Positions 49,294-63,154 are shown, counted from the stretch's first letter. The stretch: 64,000 nt of DNA from Xanthomonas sacchari (GCF_040529065.1 NZ_CP132343.1:806001-870000), one strand, 5' to 3'. The notes: generated from the letters alone by a model not told the origin. Numbers and translations are program-made.

Positions 49294-49778
49294 GCGCGCT
49301 CGGCTCGGCGTCGGCGCCGCCGGCCACGCTGCGCGCCCTGCGCGAGGCCGACCTGGACGCGGTGATGGAGATCGAGCGCCGCGCCTATCCGTTCCCCTGG
49401 ACCCGCGGCATCTTCCGCGACTGCCTGCAGGCCGGCTACCCGGGCTGGGTGCTGGTGGAGGAGGGCACGATCGTCGGCTACGGGGTGATCAGCGTTGCCG
49501 CCGACGAGGCCCATATTCTCAACGTCTGCGTAGCGCCGGAGCGGCAATCGCGCGGCTACGGCCGGCTGCTGCTGCGCGCGCTGATCAAGTACGGCGTCGA
49601 TCTCGGCGCGCGCCGGGTGTTCCTGGAAGTGCGGCCGTCCAATCCCAATGCGATCGCCCTGTACCACAGCGAAGGCTTCAACGAGATCGGCCGGCGCCCG
49701 CGCTACTACCCGGCCGCGAACGGCCGCGAGGACGCGCTGGTGATGGCGATCGAGCTGTTCTTCGACGGCATGTCCTGA
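49290..49778 (+). CDS. rimI: Ribosomal protein S18 alanine N-acetyltransferase RimI
   Basis: A 162-residue GNAT enzyme. The acetyl-CoA motif Q/R-x2-G-x-G/A appears in [14 protein letters not shown], followed by [20 protein letters not shown], which is the RimI signature. It acetylates the N-terminal alanine of S18. It is coupled to the holD-like gene upstream. Confidence 0.9.
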   Translation: MSALGSASAPPATLRALREADLDAVMEIERRAYPFPWTRGIFRDCLQAGYPGWVLVEEGTIVGYGVISVAADEAHILNVCVAPERQSRGYGRLLLRALIKYGVDLGARRVFLEVRPSNPNAIALYHSEGFNEIGRRPRYYPAANGREDALVMAIELFFDGMS

Positions 49779-50329
49779 GGCGCGTTCGCGCGCCGCATTG
49801 CCGCGCGCCGCGGCCTGCTTGCGTGCCGCGTTTGCGTTGCCGCTGCCGGGATGCCGAACTGCGCACCCGGTGCGGCATACGCCTGCCGAAGTGTGTCACG
49901 CCGCCGCGCAGGCAGCGTCCCCGCGACGAGCGCGCTCTCCGGCGGCGGTCACGCATGCCTGGTCCGCGTCCGCCACGCACGTTTTTGCGCGGTCCTGGCG
50001 CGGTTGCAGGCTGCTTTGCAATGTCGCCCTGCTGTCGGTGGGACAGCGTTGTTGTCCCGCAGCGTGGGCGCCACGGCGCGTTGCCGCGCGCGGCCGATTT
50101 GTGCGATGCATCTCACACATCCTGCTGCTGGATCGTGGGTGTCTACAGCGGCGCTTTACAGCCGCCGCGCGCTGCCTACAGTGCGCGCCTCTTCGGCGCC
50201 TGCCTCCCACGAAGGCATGACCCGCAGTTGTCCGAGGGGACAGCGACCGCGCAGGCGTCGCCGTGCATTCCGCCGTGGCGGAGCACGCGCGCCTGCGTCC
50301 AAACCACGCATGCTCACGAGGTTTCCAGG
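49779..50329. other. Long upstream region of the pectate lyase gene
   Basis: A 551-bp non-coding stretch. I see no supportable gene; open frames here are G+C-driven. It contains a candidate Clp site (listed separately) and is likely the regulatory region of the secreted lyase. Confidence 0.5.
50102..50117 (+). promoter_or_regulatory. Candidate Clp (CRP-like) binding site
   Basis: TGCGA-tgcatc-TCACA differs from the CRP/Clp consensus TGTGA-N6-TCACA at one position. It lies 213 bp before the pectate lyase ATG. Clp is known to activate extracellular enzyme genes in Xanthomonas. Confidence 0.4.
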
Positions 50330-51484
50330 ATGACCACGCAGTCCCGCATCGCTTCATCGCCACGCTCGCCGCTGCGCACGTTCGGCCTGGCCCTGTGCCT
50401 GGCCGGCATCGCCGGCGCCGCCCATGCCGACGCCAGCCTGGAGGTCGCCACCACCGGCTGGGCCACGCAGAACGGCGGCACCAAGGGCGGATCCAAAGCC
50501 GCCGCGGCCGACATCTACAGCGTCAGCACCGCGGCACAGCTGAAGGCCGCGCTGAAGGCCAGCGCCGGCAGCAACGGCCGCATCATCAAGGTCAACGGCA
50601 TCATCGACATCAGCGAGGGCACGCCGTACAGCACCACCGCCGACATGAAGAGCCGCGCACGCCTGGACGTCCCGACCAAGACCACCCTGATCGGCGTCGG
50701 CAGCAATGCCGAGATCCGCGAGGGCTATTTCTACGTCAAGGCCAATGACGTGATCGTGCGCAACATCACCATCGAGAATCCGTGGGATCCGCAACCGGTG
50801 TGGGATCCGGACGATGGCAGCGCCGGCAACTGGAATTCCGAATACGACGGCATGACCATCGAGGGCGCCAGCAACGTGTGGGTGGACCATGTGACCTTCA
50901 CCGACGGCCGCCGCACCGACGACCAGAACGGCACCGCCAACGGCCGGCCCAAGCAGCACCACGACGGCGCGCTGGACATCAAGAAGGGCGCCAACTACGT
51001 CACCGTGTCCTATTCGGCGTTCAAGTCGCACGAGAAGAACAACCTGATCGGCTCCAGCGACAGCGCCTCCAGCACCGACAGCGGCAAGCTCAAGGTGACC
51101 ATCCACAACACCCTGTTCGAGAACATCTCCGCGCGCGCGCCGCGGGTGCGCTTCGGCCAGGTGCACCTGTACAACAACTACCACGTCGGCAGCACCAGCA
51201 ACGCGGTGTATCCGTTCTCCTACGCGCACGGCGTCGGCAAGGAATCGAAGATCTTCTCCGAGAACAACGTCTTCGACATCAGCGGCGTGAGCAGTTGCGA
51301 CAAGATCGCGGCCGACTACGGCGGCAGCGTCTACCGCGATTTCGGCTCGCTGCTCAACGGCAATGCGCTGACCTGCTCGTGGAACAACAACATCGGCTGG
51401 ACCCCGCCGTACACCTATTCGCTGCTGCCGGCGAACAAGGTGGCAGCCGACGTCAAGGCCAAGGCCGGCGCCGGCAAGCTGTAA
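50330..51484 (+). CDS. Secreted pectate lyase (family PL1)
   Basis: A 384-residue extracellular enzyme that cleaves polygalacturonate by beta-elimination. The signal peptide ([16 protein letters not shown]) directs export; type II secretion is likely. PL1 signatures: [13 protein letters not shown] with DDQ and [19 protein letters not shown] for Ca2+ binding, KNNLIG, and the catalytic arginine region [17 protein letters not shown]. The length fits single-domain plant-pathogen pectate lyases. It is monocistronic with an unusually long upstream region. Confidence 0.93.
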   Translation: MTTQSRIASSPRSPLRTFGLALCLAGIAGAAHADASLEVATTGWATQNGGTKGGSKAAAADIYSVSTAAQLKAALKASAGSNGRIIKVNGIIDISEGTPYSTTADMKSRARLDVPTKTTLIGVGSNAEIREGYFYVKANDVIVRNITIENPWDPQPVWDPDDGSAGNWNSEYDGMTIEGASNVWVDHVTFTDGRRTDDQNGTANGRPKQHHDGALDIKKGANYVTVSYSAFKSHEKNNLIGSSDSASSTDSGKLKVTIHNTLFENISARAPRVRFGQVHLYNNYHVGSTSNAVYPFSYAHGVGKESKIFSENNVFDISGVSSCDKIAADYGGSVYRDFGSLLNGNALTCSWNNNIGWTPPYTYSLLPANKVAADVKAKAGAGKL

Positions 51485-51649
51485 GGGCATCGGTGCGCCG
51501 CTGCCCGGAAGGCCGGGCAGCGGTGTGGTGGTGCGGCGATGGGGCATCAGTCGCGATGCCAAGCCGAGATGACGTTGGGATGGTCCGAGGCCGTCCGCAT
51601 CGCTGCCAATGCCCGGACGTGGCATGGCGCCGCGTCGCCGGTGCTTGTG

Positions 51650-51714
51650 TTGTAGGAGCGGCTTCAGCCGCGACCCGTTAGGGACAGAGGTCGCGGCTGA
51701 AGCAGCTCCTACAA
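51650..51714. repeat. REP-like inverted repeat between pectate lyase and valS
   Basis: Arms of 26 bp (ttgtaggagcggcttcagcc... and its complement, one mismatch) surround a 13-nt loop. It lies between convergent genes and can act as a terminator. The same arm sequence appears near 150-190 and 61905-61970. Confidence 0.85.
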
Positions 51715-51725
51715 CCTGTGTTGCG

Positions 51726-54566
<2,841 letters not shown>

Positions 54567-54571
54567 GGGCT

Positions 54572-54675
54572 GGGAATCGGGAATCGGGAATGGGGAATCG
54601 ATGGAGCGCAGAGCAGGGGCCGCCTCAATGCGGCGCTTGGAGAAACGATTCCCGATTCTCCATTCCCGATTCTCC
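54572..54675. repeat. Inverted pair of 7-bp repeat blocks between valS and holC
   Basis: A gggaatc/gggaatg block (54572-54600) and a gattccc/gattctc block (54648-54675) enclose 47 bp. The element fills the whole gap between holC stop and valS start. Confidence 0.8.
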
Positions 54676-54681
54676 GCTTCA

Positions 54682-55104
54682 TCACATATCGTGCTTGTTG
54701 ACCGCGTAGCCCTGGGCCTTGTACTGCTTCCAGCGCTCGCGCAGCGGGTCACGCGCGGACGGGTCGGCCGGCACGACTTCCAGCACGCGGTCGCAGGCGC
54801 CCAGGTAGGGCGCGTCGCGCAGGTTGATCACCAGCGGCCGCTGCGGCGCGTCGACGCCGGGCGGGACGATCAACACCTGCGCCTCTTCCTCGTCGGCATC
54901 GGCGTCGGCGATCTGATGCGGGATGTAGGCGTCGGCATCGAACGCCCACAGTAACTCGTCCAGCTCCTCGGCCTGGGCCATGTCGCGCGCCAGCACCAGC
55001 GTCCACAGGTTGGCGTCGTTGGCCTTGCGCGCCAGCTCGCACACCAGCCGCAGCGGTTCGTTGAGGAACCGCGGCTTGGCGATCAGGTAGAAGTCGGCGC
55101 GCAT
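54682..55104 (-). CDS. holC: DNA polymerase III chi subunit
   Basis: A 140-residue protein ([27 protein letters not shown]) of the HolC family, with the conserved [17 protein letters not shown] and the C-terminal [10 protein letters not shown]. Chi binds single-stranded-DNA-binding protein and, with psi, the clamp loader. It lies between pepA and valS as in enterobacteria. Confidence 0.93.
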   Translation of the reverse strand: MRADFYLIAKPRFLNEPLRLVCELARKANDANLWTLVLARDMAQAEELDELLWAFDADAYIPHQIADADADEEEAQVLIVPPGVDAPQRPLVINLRDAPYLGACDRVLEVVPADPSARDPLRERWKQYKAQGYAVNKHDM

Positions 55105-55111
55105 CAGGGCT

Positions 55112-55218
55112 GGGAGTGGGGAATGGGGAATAGGGAATGGGAACAGCGGGTAGCGGCGCGTGCGCCGCCTCCGGTTGAGTCAGACAAGGCGCTTTTCACG
55201 ATTCCCGATTCCCGGTTC

Positions 55219-55228
<10 letters not shown>
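55112..55228. repeat. Inverted pair of 7-bp repeat blocks between holC and pepA
   Basis: A gggaatg-type block (55112-55143) and a gattccc-type block (55200-55228) enclose 56 bp. The pepA stop codon (55219-55221) lies inside the right block. Confidence 0.78.
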
Positions 55229-56700
<1,472 letters not shown>

Positions 56701-56807
56701 TGATCAGATTCCGTTGGCAAATCCGTACAATCGCGGACTCTTTACCCCCAGTCGGATAGGCTGGGGCAGCCGCGAACGAATCCGAGAGTTTAAATCAACC
56801 CACCCCC

Positions 56808-57893
56808 ATGCCGAAGCTCGATCGATACCTGCTGCGCGATTTCGTCCAGAGCTTCTCGGCCACCCTGATCGTGCTGCTGGTGGTCAGCGTCGGTGGTGTG
56901 CTGGTGGACATCCTGGGCAACATCGCCGATGGCCGCATCCCGGCCAAGTTGTTGTTTTCCCAGCTGGGCCTGCAGTTCGTGGTGTACCTGCCGCTGATCC
57001 TGCCGCTGGCGCTGATGCTGGGCCTGCTGCTGGCGCTGGCGCGGCTGTACCGCGACTCGGAAATGGCGGTGATCACCGCCATCGGCGTGGGCCCGCGGCG
57101 CCTGCTGCGCCCGATCCTGATGCTGGTGATCCCGGTGGTGACCCTGGTCGGCATGTGCTCGCTGTGGCTGGGGCCCTGGGCCGACCGCACCTCCGACCGG
57201 CTGATCGACGAGGCCAACCACAGCCTGCTGATGGCGGGGTTGGAGGCGGGGCGCTTCACCCCGCTGTCAGATGGCGGCATCGTCTACATCAGCACCCTGT
57301 CCGGGGACGGCACCAAGCTCAGCAAGGTGTTCATGCAGCGGCAGAAGGACGGCCGCCTCGACGTGGTCACCGCGCAGCGCGGCGCCATGTTCTTCGAGGG
57401 CAAGGCCGACCGCTACCTGCGCCTGGAGGACGGCTACCGGGTCGAGGGCCCGCTGGCCGGCGACGGGCTGGACTACCGGATGATGCGTTTCGTCAGCAAC
57501 GACGTGGCGCTGCCCGACCGCAACGCCGCGCGCAAGGACGACGATCCGGAACTGCTGCCCACCGCCAAGCTGATCGGCGATCCGCGCCCGCAGGCCAATG
57601 CGCAGTTGCATGCGCGCCTGGCACCGCCGCTGTTGGCGCTGGCCTTCGCCCTGCTGACCCTGCCGCTGTCGCGCAGTTCGCCGCGGCAGCAGCGCTACGG
57701 CCGGATCATGCTGGCGTTCCTGGCCTACCTGGTCGGCACCAACCTGATGTTCCTCGGCACCCAGTGGCTGAGCACCGAGAAGCTGCCGCGCGCGCTCGGC
57801 CTGTGGTGGCTGACCCTGCCGTTGCTGGCCTTGTCGGTGTGGATGTACCTGCGCGATGGCCGGCTGTCGCGGCCGCGGAGGCAGCCGGCATGA
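56808..57893 (+). CDS. lptF: LPS export ABC permease LptF
   Basis: A 361-residue YjgP/YjgQ-family permease: membrane helices at the N-terminus (LIVLLVVSVGGVLVDIL) and C-terminus, with a beta-jellyroll periplasmic domain between (about 125-260). With LptG and LptB it extracts LPS from the inner membrane, so it acts after the O-antigen genes of this window. It overlaps lptG by 4 bp. Confidence 0.95.
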   Translation: MPKLDRYLLRDFVQSFSATLIVLLVVSVGGVLVDILGNIADGRIPAKLLFSQLGLQFVVYLPLILPLALMLGLLLALARLYRDSEMAVITAIGVGPRRLLRPILMLVIPVVTLVGMCSLWLGPWADRTSDRLIDEANHSLLMAGLEAGRFTPLSDGGIVYISTLSGDGTKLSKVFMQRQKDGRLDVVTAQRGAMFFEGKADRYLRLEDGYRVEGPLAGDGLDYRMMRFVSNDVALPDRNAARKDDDPELLPTAKLIGDPRPQANAQLHARLAPPLLALAFALLTLPLSRSSPRQQRYGRIMLAFLAYLVGTNLMFLGTQWLSTEKLPRALGLWWLTLPLLALSVWMYLRDGRLSRPRRQPA

Positions 57894-58996
57894 GGCTGCG
57901 TCCGAACCTGCATGATGTGTACGTGGGCCGCGCCGTGCTCGGCACGGTGCTGCTGACCTGGGCGGTGCTGCTGGGCCTGGACGTGATCATGGCCCTGTCC
58001 AACGAGTTCAAGACGATCGGCACCGGCAGCTACAGCCTGGGCCATGCCGCCGCGTTCGTGGCCTACACGGTGCCGCGCCGCGCCTACACCCTGTTCCCGA
58101 CCGGCGCGGTGATCGGCGTGCTGATGGGCCTGGGCCAGCTCGCCGCCACCTCCGAGCTGACCGCGCTGCGCGCGCTGGGCCTGTCGCGGCGCCGGCTGAG
58201 CCTGGCCGCAGCCTCGACCATGGCGGTGCTGACCGTGGTCATGGTGGTCAACGGCGAGACCCTGGCGCCGTGGGCGCAGAACCAGGCCGATGCGATCAAG
58301 GCCAACGCCAAGTACAACGGCGACATGAGCATGGCCCGCTATTCCGGGCTGTGGGCGCGCGAGGGCAACACCTTCCTCAATGCGCAGGCCGGCGAAGAGC
58401 ACCTGGAGGACGGCGGCGGCACCTGGCTGGAGCTGCGCGACGTGCGTCTGTACACGCTGGACGACAGCGGCCGGCTGGCCTCGCTGACCCACGCCGCCAT
58501 CGCCGAGCACCGGCACAGCGGCTGGACACTCAAGCATGCCTACCGCGACACCTTCGCCGAGCGCTCGGTGCAGCGCGAGAAGTTCGACAGCCTGCCCTGG
58601 CAGTCGCGGCTGGATGCGGCGGCGCTGGCCTCGGGCCTGGCCAAGCCGCGCAACCTGTCGGCGCGCGACCTGCACACCAGCATCGAGTACCGCCGCCGCA
58701 ATGGCCTGGACGCGCGCGACTACGAGGACCAGTACTGGAGCCGCTGGTTCTATCCGCTGAATGTGCTGGCGCTGTGCTTCGCCGCGATCCCGTTCGCGTT
58801 CGGCGCGCTGCGCAGCGGCGGCATGGGCAAGCGCCTGTTCCTGGGCATCCTGTTCGCCCTGGTGTTCTGGCTGCTGCAACTGTTCTTCGGACGCATGGCC
58901 GGCGCGCTGAAGTTCGACTACCGCATCGCCTACGCCTTGCCGCCGCTGGTGATGCTGACCGTGTCCTGGTTGCTGTTCCGCAAACGCAGCAGCTAG
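57890..58996 (+). CDS. lptG: LPS export ABC permease LptG
   Basis: A 368-residue partner of LptF with the same architecture: N-terminal helices (VLLTWAVLLGLDVIMAL; AVIGVLMGLGQLAATSE), jellyroll domain, and C-terminal helices (FLGILFALVFWLLQLFFGR). SELTALRALGLSRRRL is the coupling-helix region contacting the ATPase LptB. Confidence 0.95.
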   Translation: MRLRPNLHDVYVGRAVLGTVLLTWAVLLGLDVIMALSNEFKTIGTGSYSLGHAAAFVAYTVPRRAYTLFPTGAVIGVLMGLGQLAATSELTALRALGLSRRRLSLAAASTMAVLTVVMVVNGETLAPWAQNQADAIKANAKYNGDMSMARYSGLWAREGNTFLNAQAGEEHLEDGGGTWLELRDVRLYTLDDSGRLASLTHAAIAEHRHSGWTLKHAYRDTFAERSVQREKFDSLPWQSRLDAAALASGLAKPRNLSARDLHTSIEYRRRNGLDARDYEDQYWSRWFYPLNVLALCFAAIPFAFGALRSGGMGKRLFLGILFALVFWLLQLFFGRMAGALKFDYRIAYALPPLVMLTVSWLLFRKRSS

Positions 58997-59128
58997 GCGG
59001 CGCGTCGTCCAAGCGCCACTGGCAGGTGTTTTGCCTGTTCTATGCGGCAGTGATCTTCGGCTGCCGCCGGACGGGCGCAATCTGCCCGCCGATAGCCATT
59101 TCCGGGCAGGGCTGCAGCAACGGCTAGG

Positions 59129-59148
59129 GAGACAGCCGGGGCTGTCTC
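59129..59148 (+). terminator. Hairpin after lptG
   Basis: A perfect gagacagcc/ggctgtctc inverted repeat lies 130 bp after lptG. No T-run follows, so Rho-independent function is uncertain. Confidence 0.4.
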
Positions 59149-59200
59149 GTATGGGACGGTTGATCGGGAAGGCGACTCATCGGAACGTCGAAGAAGCCAA

Positions 59201-59602
59201 TCAACTGCCGGTGGCCAGATCAAAAACTATCTTGCCAAGCGAGCCCAGTAGCAAAACACCCGACGCTAACGCCTGGGTAATGAATCCCGGGATGCGCTTG
59301 GCTGGATCGGCCATGTAGCCGATAGAGTAAGAAATCCTTGCGGCGATCCAGATCGCTCCGATGATGGTCGCGATCGTCTGGTTCCAGTAAATCGCGAACA
59401 GCCAAAGGCTTGTCAGAAATATGGGAAGCCATTCCAGTGTGTTGGAATGAATCCGAATGGCGCGTTCGAGCATGGGGTCACCTGTCATGGCAGGAGGGTC
59501 GATGCCTGACTTGCCACGCGCGCGCCCTACCTGGAGGCCCATGAAAAAATAGACCAGCAGTGCAAGCAATGTAACGATTGCCGTCCAGCGATACTCGATC
59601 AT
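59201..59602 (-). CDS. MAPEG-family membrane protein
   Basis: A 133-residue protein with four membrane helices and MAPEG features: IRIHSNTLEWLPIFLTSLWLF, then ARISYSIGYMADPAKRIPG. MAPEG proteins include membrane glutathione transferases and eicosanoid enzymes; bacterial members are mostly uncharacterised. The ATG at 59602 is preferred over a longer frame whose N-terminal 49 residues look non-coding. G+C is a little lower than in neighbours, and it lies between lptG and the RDD gene, so it may be an insertion. Confidence 0.85.
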   Translation of the reverse strand: MIEYRWTAIVTLLALLVYFFMGLQVGRARGKSGIDPPAMTGDPMLERAIRIHSNTLEWLPIFLTSLWLFAIYWNQTIATIIGAIWIAARISYSIGYMADPAKRIPGFITQALASGVLLLGSLGKIVFDLATGS

Positions 59603-59848
59603 GATGCTTGGGCTCAGCGGTATGGGTGCACGCTTATACTCTGGATCAATCGGCGGCTCCAGCAAAAAGCCAAAGGAAGCTGCGGTCGCGTCGTCGATGG
59701 AGTTCCTGCACCGGGACGTCAGGAAGGGGGGGCGAAAAAATACTGGCACGCTCAGTAGCCATGCTGCGCCCGTTTTCTCGGAATAGATTCCCGATTGCGT
59801 TTGGTTTTGGTCATCGGGTCAGATGGTTTTGGTCATCAGGTCAGAGAG
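59603..59848. other. Gap before the tandem repeat array
   Basis: No gene seen. A 22-bp direct repeat ggttttggtcatc-(g/a)ggtcaga- lies at 59803-59824 and 59825-59846 immediately before the array. Confidence 0.5.
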
Positions 59849-60231
59849 GTGCCCCTGGCGCAATCGTGCCGCGCCGCAGTGCTCCCGATGTGGCAGGAAC
59901 GGTTGGCGCGCCGCCGCGCGCCCATGTGCTGCGGTCAGGGCTTGGTCTTGGGTTGGCGGCTCAGGCGGGTACCGCTGGCGCGGTCGTGCCGCGCCGTAGT
60001 GCTCCCGACGTGGCAGGAGTGGTTGGCGCGCCGCCGCGCGCCCATGTGCTGCGGTCAGGGCCTGGCTTTAGGCTGGCGGATTAGACGGGTACCGCTGGCC
60101 CTGTCATGCCGCGCCGCAGTGCTCCCGACGTGGCAGGAGTGGTTGGCGCGCCGCCGCGCGCCCATGTGCTGCGGTCAGGGCGTGGTCTTGGGCTGGCGGC
60201 TCAGGCGGGTACCGCTGGCCCTGTCATGCCA
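59849..60231. repeat. 120-bp tandem repeat array (about 3.2 copies) overlapping the RDD gene end
   Basis: Three full copies and one partial copy repeat with an exact 120-bp period (for example, tgccgcgccg at 59867, 59987 and 60107). The partial copy at 60175-60231 is the 3' end of the RDD gene, and each unit contains the matching stop codon. Because 120 is divisible by 3, all copies keep the same open frames. It appears to have grown by duplication from the RDD gene's 3' end outward. Confidence 0.85.
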
Positions 60232-60651
60232 CGTCAACCGTTCCCGATCGACCAGCGCCCACCAGAACCCCAACCCACCCAGCAACAACGACACGGTACC
60301 GACCAGATAGCGGCGCCACAGTGCGCCCCAGCGCGGCGTGGAGCCATCGGCACCGTGCAGGCGCAGGCGCCACGGACGCATGCCCAGGGTCTGGCCGCCG
60401 CGGCGCCAGCTCAGCGTCGCGTACAGGCCGGCCACCACCCAGCAACACAGCCACAGCAGCCACTGCAGGGCGCTGAACGGGGCGATGTTCTCGCGCGGCG
60501 CATGGCCCTCCAGCGTGTAGCCGAGCGTGAACAGCGCCGAGATCACGAACCACAGCGCCAGCACCGGCCAGGCGTCGTAGAACAGCGCCAGCAGCCGCCA
60601 CAGCAGCAGCGCGCGCGGGCGGGGGACGGGATCGGGAGGCGAGGCGCTCAT
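60175..60651 (-). CDS. RDD-family membrane protein
   Basis: A 158-residue protein with RDD traits: an early Arg followed by Asp in the first helix (RLLALFYDAWPVLAL), a second pair of helices and a conserved WRRGGQTLGMRPWRLRL loop. RDD proteins may be transporters or ion exchangers; the role here is unknown. Its last about 18 codons are the first unit of the 120-bp array. The ATG at 60651 is chosen over an in-frame GTG. Confidence 0.85.
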   Translation of the reverse strand: MSASPPDPVPRPRALLLWRLLALFYDAWPVLALWFVISALFTLGYTLEGHAPRENIAPFSALQWLLWLCCWVVAGLYATLSWRRGGQTLGMRPWRLRLHGADGSTPRWGALWRRYLVGTVSLLLGGLGFWWALVDRERLTWHDRASGTRLSRQPKTTP

Positions 60652-60774
60652 CGGCACAGCTTAGAGCCAGTCGCGCGCTTTGCGGTGGACTGCGTGTCGT
60701 GCGGCTCGCGCATGCGCAGCCCTGCGCGCGTCCCGCCCACATCGACCTTGCGCCCCCCGGCGAAGCCGCTAGGC

Positions 60775-60888
60775 TTTCCCGATTCCCGATTCCCGATTCC
60801 CGATTCCCGATTCCCGATTCCCGATTCCCGATTCCCGATTCCCCAATCCCCAATCCCCAATCCCCAATCCCCAATCCCCAATCCCCAA
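60775..60888. repeat. 7-bp repeat array abutting xerD
   Basis: About nine gattccc units followed by about seven ccaatcc units, nearly perfect, run to within 1 bp of the xerD ATG. No ribosome-binding site is present between the array and the start. Confidence 0.9.
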
Positions 60889-60889
60889 A

Positions 60890-61864
60890 ATGCCCTCCCT
60901 GCATTCCCCCGCCGAACGCCGCCAGCAGACGCAACGGCTCGCGCCGCTGCGCGAGGCCGATGCGCTGGCGATCCAGCAGTTCCTGGATGCGGCTTGGGCC
61001 GAGCAGGGATTGGCGCGGCAGAGCCTGGACAGCTATCGCCGCGACCTGGAGGGGTTCGCGCGCTGGCGCGATGGTGCGGGCGGTGGCCTGGCCGGGGCCG
61101 ATCGGCAGGCGCTGTTCGACTACCTGGCCTGGCGCACCGAACTGGGCTACTCGCCGCGCAGCAATGCGCGCTGGCTGTCGTCGTTGCGCGCGTTCTTCGC
61201 CCTTCGCGTGCGCCGCGGCGAGCGCGGCGACGATCCGACTGCGCTGCTGGAGCCGCCTCGGCTGCCGCGTTCGCTGCCCAAGGCGCTGGCCGAGAGCCAG
61301 ATCGATGCGCTGCTGGCGGCGCCGGACGCGACCGCGCCGGCCGGCCTGCGTGACCGCGCCATGCTCGAGCTGATGTACGCCGCCGGGCTGCGCGTCAGCG
61401 AACTGGTGAACCTGCCGGCCAACGCGGTGAATCTGCGCCAGGGCGTGTTGCGGGTCACCGGCAAGGGCAGCAAGGAGCGGCTGGTGCCGCTGGGCGAGGA
61501 ATCGCAGCACTGGCTGCAGCGCTACCTGGACAGCGCGCGGCCGGCCCTGGCGGCTGGGCAGGCGGTGCCGGCCAGCGATGGCGTGGTGCCGCTGTTCATC
61601 GACGCCGCGCGCCGCCCGCTGACCCGCCAGCAGTTCTGGGTGTTGGTGAAGCGCTATGCGGCGGTGGCCGGGATCGACCCGGCGCGGATCAGCCCGCACG
61701 GCCTGCGCCACAGCTTCGCCACGCATCTGCTCAACCGCGGCGCGGACCTGCGCGCGCTGCAGATGCTGCTCGGCCACAGTTCGCTGTCCACCACCCAGAT
61801 CTACACCCTGGTCGCGCGCGAACACCTGCAGAGCCTGCACCGCAAGCATCATCCGCGCGGTTGA
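60890..61864 (+). CDS. xerD: Tyrosine recombinase XerD
   Basis: A 324-residue site-specific recombinase that resolves chromosome dimers at dif with XerC. Catalytic residues are visible: Arg in AGLRVSELV, Lys in [35 protein letters not shown] with the nucleophile Tyr. The N-terminal core-binding domain starts [14 protein letters not shown]. About 26 residues precede it. The start codon directly follows the 7-bp array and has no Shine-Dalgarno, so a later start cannot be excluded. Confidence 0.93.
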   Translation: MPSLHSPAERRQQTQRLAPLREADALAIQQFLDAAWAEQGLARQSLDSYRRDLEGFARWRDGAGGGLAGADRQALFDYLAWRTELGYSPRSNARWLSSLRAFFALRVRRGERGDDPTALLEPPRLPRSLPKALAESQIDALLAAPDATAPAGLRDRAMLELMYAAGLRVSELVNLPANAVNLRQGVLRVTGKGSKERLVPLGEESQHWLQRYLDSARPALAAGQAVPASDGVVPLFIDAARRPLTRQQFWVLVKRYAAVAGIDPARISPHGLRHSFATHLLNRGADLRALQMLLGHSSLSTTQIYTLVAREHLQSLHRKHHPRG

Positions 61865-61899
61865 AGGCCCCTGCAATCCGCCGCGTGGCTGCGCGCGAT

Positions 61900-61972
61900 C
61901 GTGCAGGAGCGGCTTCAGCCGCGATGGTGTTTTCGGGGGATGCCGTCGCGGCCGACGCCGCTCCTGCGGGTG
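61900..61972. repeat. REP-like inverted element after xerD
   Basis: A gcaggagcggcttcagccgcgat arm and a diverged cgtcgcggccgacgccgctcctgc arm face each other, the same family as the element at 51650-51714. Confidence 0.7.
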
Positions 61973-62086
61973 ATTTGGAGCGTTCATGAAGGGGGCCGCG
62001 CTGCGCGACGCCGCTCAGCCTGTCTACATGGACCGCGCTGGGGGGTGTGCGACAATCCGGCCATTCGCAGCCTTCATGGATCGCCA

Positions 62087-62893
62087 ATGCTCCGTTTTGC
62101 TCTTTGCGCGCTGCTGGGCGCGGCTTCCCTCTCCGCCTGCGCACAGTCCACCACGCCGCCGGCCGGCGCCGCCGCGTCGTCCAAGGCCGCACCCGCCGTC
62201 AGCGGCGCGCCGGGCGAGCAGCGCGTGCGGTCGGCGCTGCTGCAGCTCGATCCCAACTTCAAGCCCGACTACATCGGCGCCGCGCCGTTCCCCGGCTTCC
62301 GCGAAGTGGTGGTCGGCGGGCAGGTGCTGTACGTCTCCGACGACGGCCGCTACCTGTTCCAGGCGCAGCCGTTCGACATCCAGGAAAAGCAGTTCGCCTC
62401 CAGCGAGGGCCTGCTGAGCTACCGCCGCAAGCTGCTGGAATCGGCGCCGCGTGCCGACCGCATCGTGTTCGCCCCGGCCAATCCCAAGTACACCATCAGC
62501 GTGTTCACCGACATCGAATGCGGCTACTGCCGCAAGCTGCACAGCGAGATCGGCGAGCTCAACAAGCAGGGCATCGCCGTGGAGTACCTGGCGTACCCGC
62601 GCATGGGCCTGGGCAGCCAGGACTACAAGGACATGGTCGCGGTGTGGTGCGCGGCCGACAAGAAGAAGGCGCTGACCGACGCCAAGGCCAACGGCAAGGT
62701 GCCGAGCGCGGCCAACTGCAAGAACCCGGTGACCATGCAGTACAACCTGGGCCAGCGCCTGGGCGTCAACGGCACCCCGGCGATCTTCGCCCCGGACGGC
62801 ACCCAGATCGGCGGCTACCTGCCCCCGGCCAAGATGCGCGAAGCGCTAGACAAGCGCGCGGCGGAAGCGACCAAGGCTGGCGGAAGCCGCTGA
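62087..62893 (+). CDS. DsbC-like thiol:disulfide isomerase, predicted lipoprotein
   Basis: A 268-residue exported protein of the DsbC/DsbG family. It has an N-terminal dimerisation domain (about 45-120), the thioredoxin-fold active site FTDIECGYCRKLH (CxxC: C-G-Y-C) and the cis-Pro loop GVNGTPAIFAPDG. The signal peptide ends LSAC-A, which fits a lipobox (Cys19), so it is probably membrane-anchored rather than soluble like E. coli DsbC. It repairs wrong disulfides in the periplasm, for example in secreted enzymes. Confidence 0.88.
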   Translation: MLRFALCALLGAASLSACAQSTTPPAGAAASSKAAPAVSGAPGEQRVRSALLQLDPNFKPDYIGAAPFPGFREVVVGGQVLYVSDDGRYLFQAQPFDIQEKQFASSEGLLSYRRKLLESAPRADRIVFAPANPKYTISVFTDIECGYCRKLHSEIGELNKQGIAVEYLAYPRMGLGSQDYKDMVAVWCAADKKKALTDAKANGKVPSAANCKNPVTMQYNLGQRLGVNGTPAIFAPDGTQIGGYLPPAKMREALDKRAAEATKAGGSR

Positions 62894-62898
62894 GCGGC

Positions 62899-63148
62899 CG
62901 GGAATGGGGAAACGGGCATCGGGAATGGGCGCGACTGCGCTCGTTCCCGCGGCCAGGACCGCTGAACGCCCCTCTCTCCCCCTTGGTCGGCGGTGCGGCC
63001 TCTGCGCCACCGCTGTTGCCGCCCCGCGTTTTGCCGCTGGAGCGCCGCGTCCGCTGGCGCCCAACCACCGCTAGCGCGTCCGCGTGCGCCGACCCCGCTC
63101 GGCGGCCGGCTGTGCCGATTCCCCATTCCCGAATCCCCATTCCCAGCT
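62899..63148. repeat. Wide inverted pair of 7-bp repeat blocks upstream of purL
   Basis: A gggaatg-type block (about 62899-62930) and a gattccc/cattccc block (about 63117-63148) are separated by about 190 bp of unassigned G+C-rich sequence in which I see no gene. Confidence 0.65.
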
Positions 63149-63154
63149 CTCCGC

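Noticed and set aside
59849-60888. CRISPR-like array
   Set aside because: The 120-bp units are contiguous with no unique spacers, the 7-bp array has no spacers, and no cas genes are nearby.
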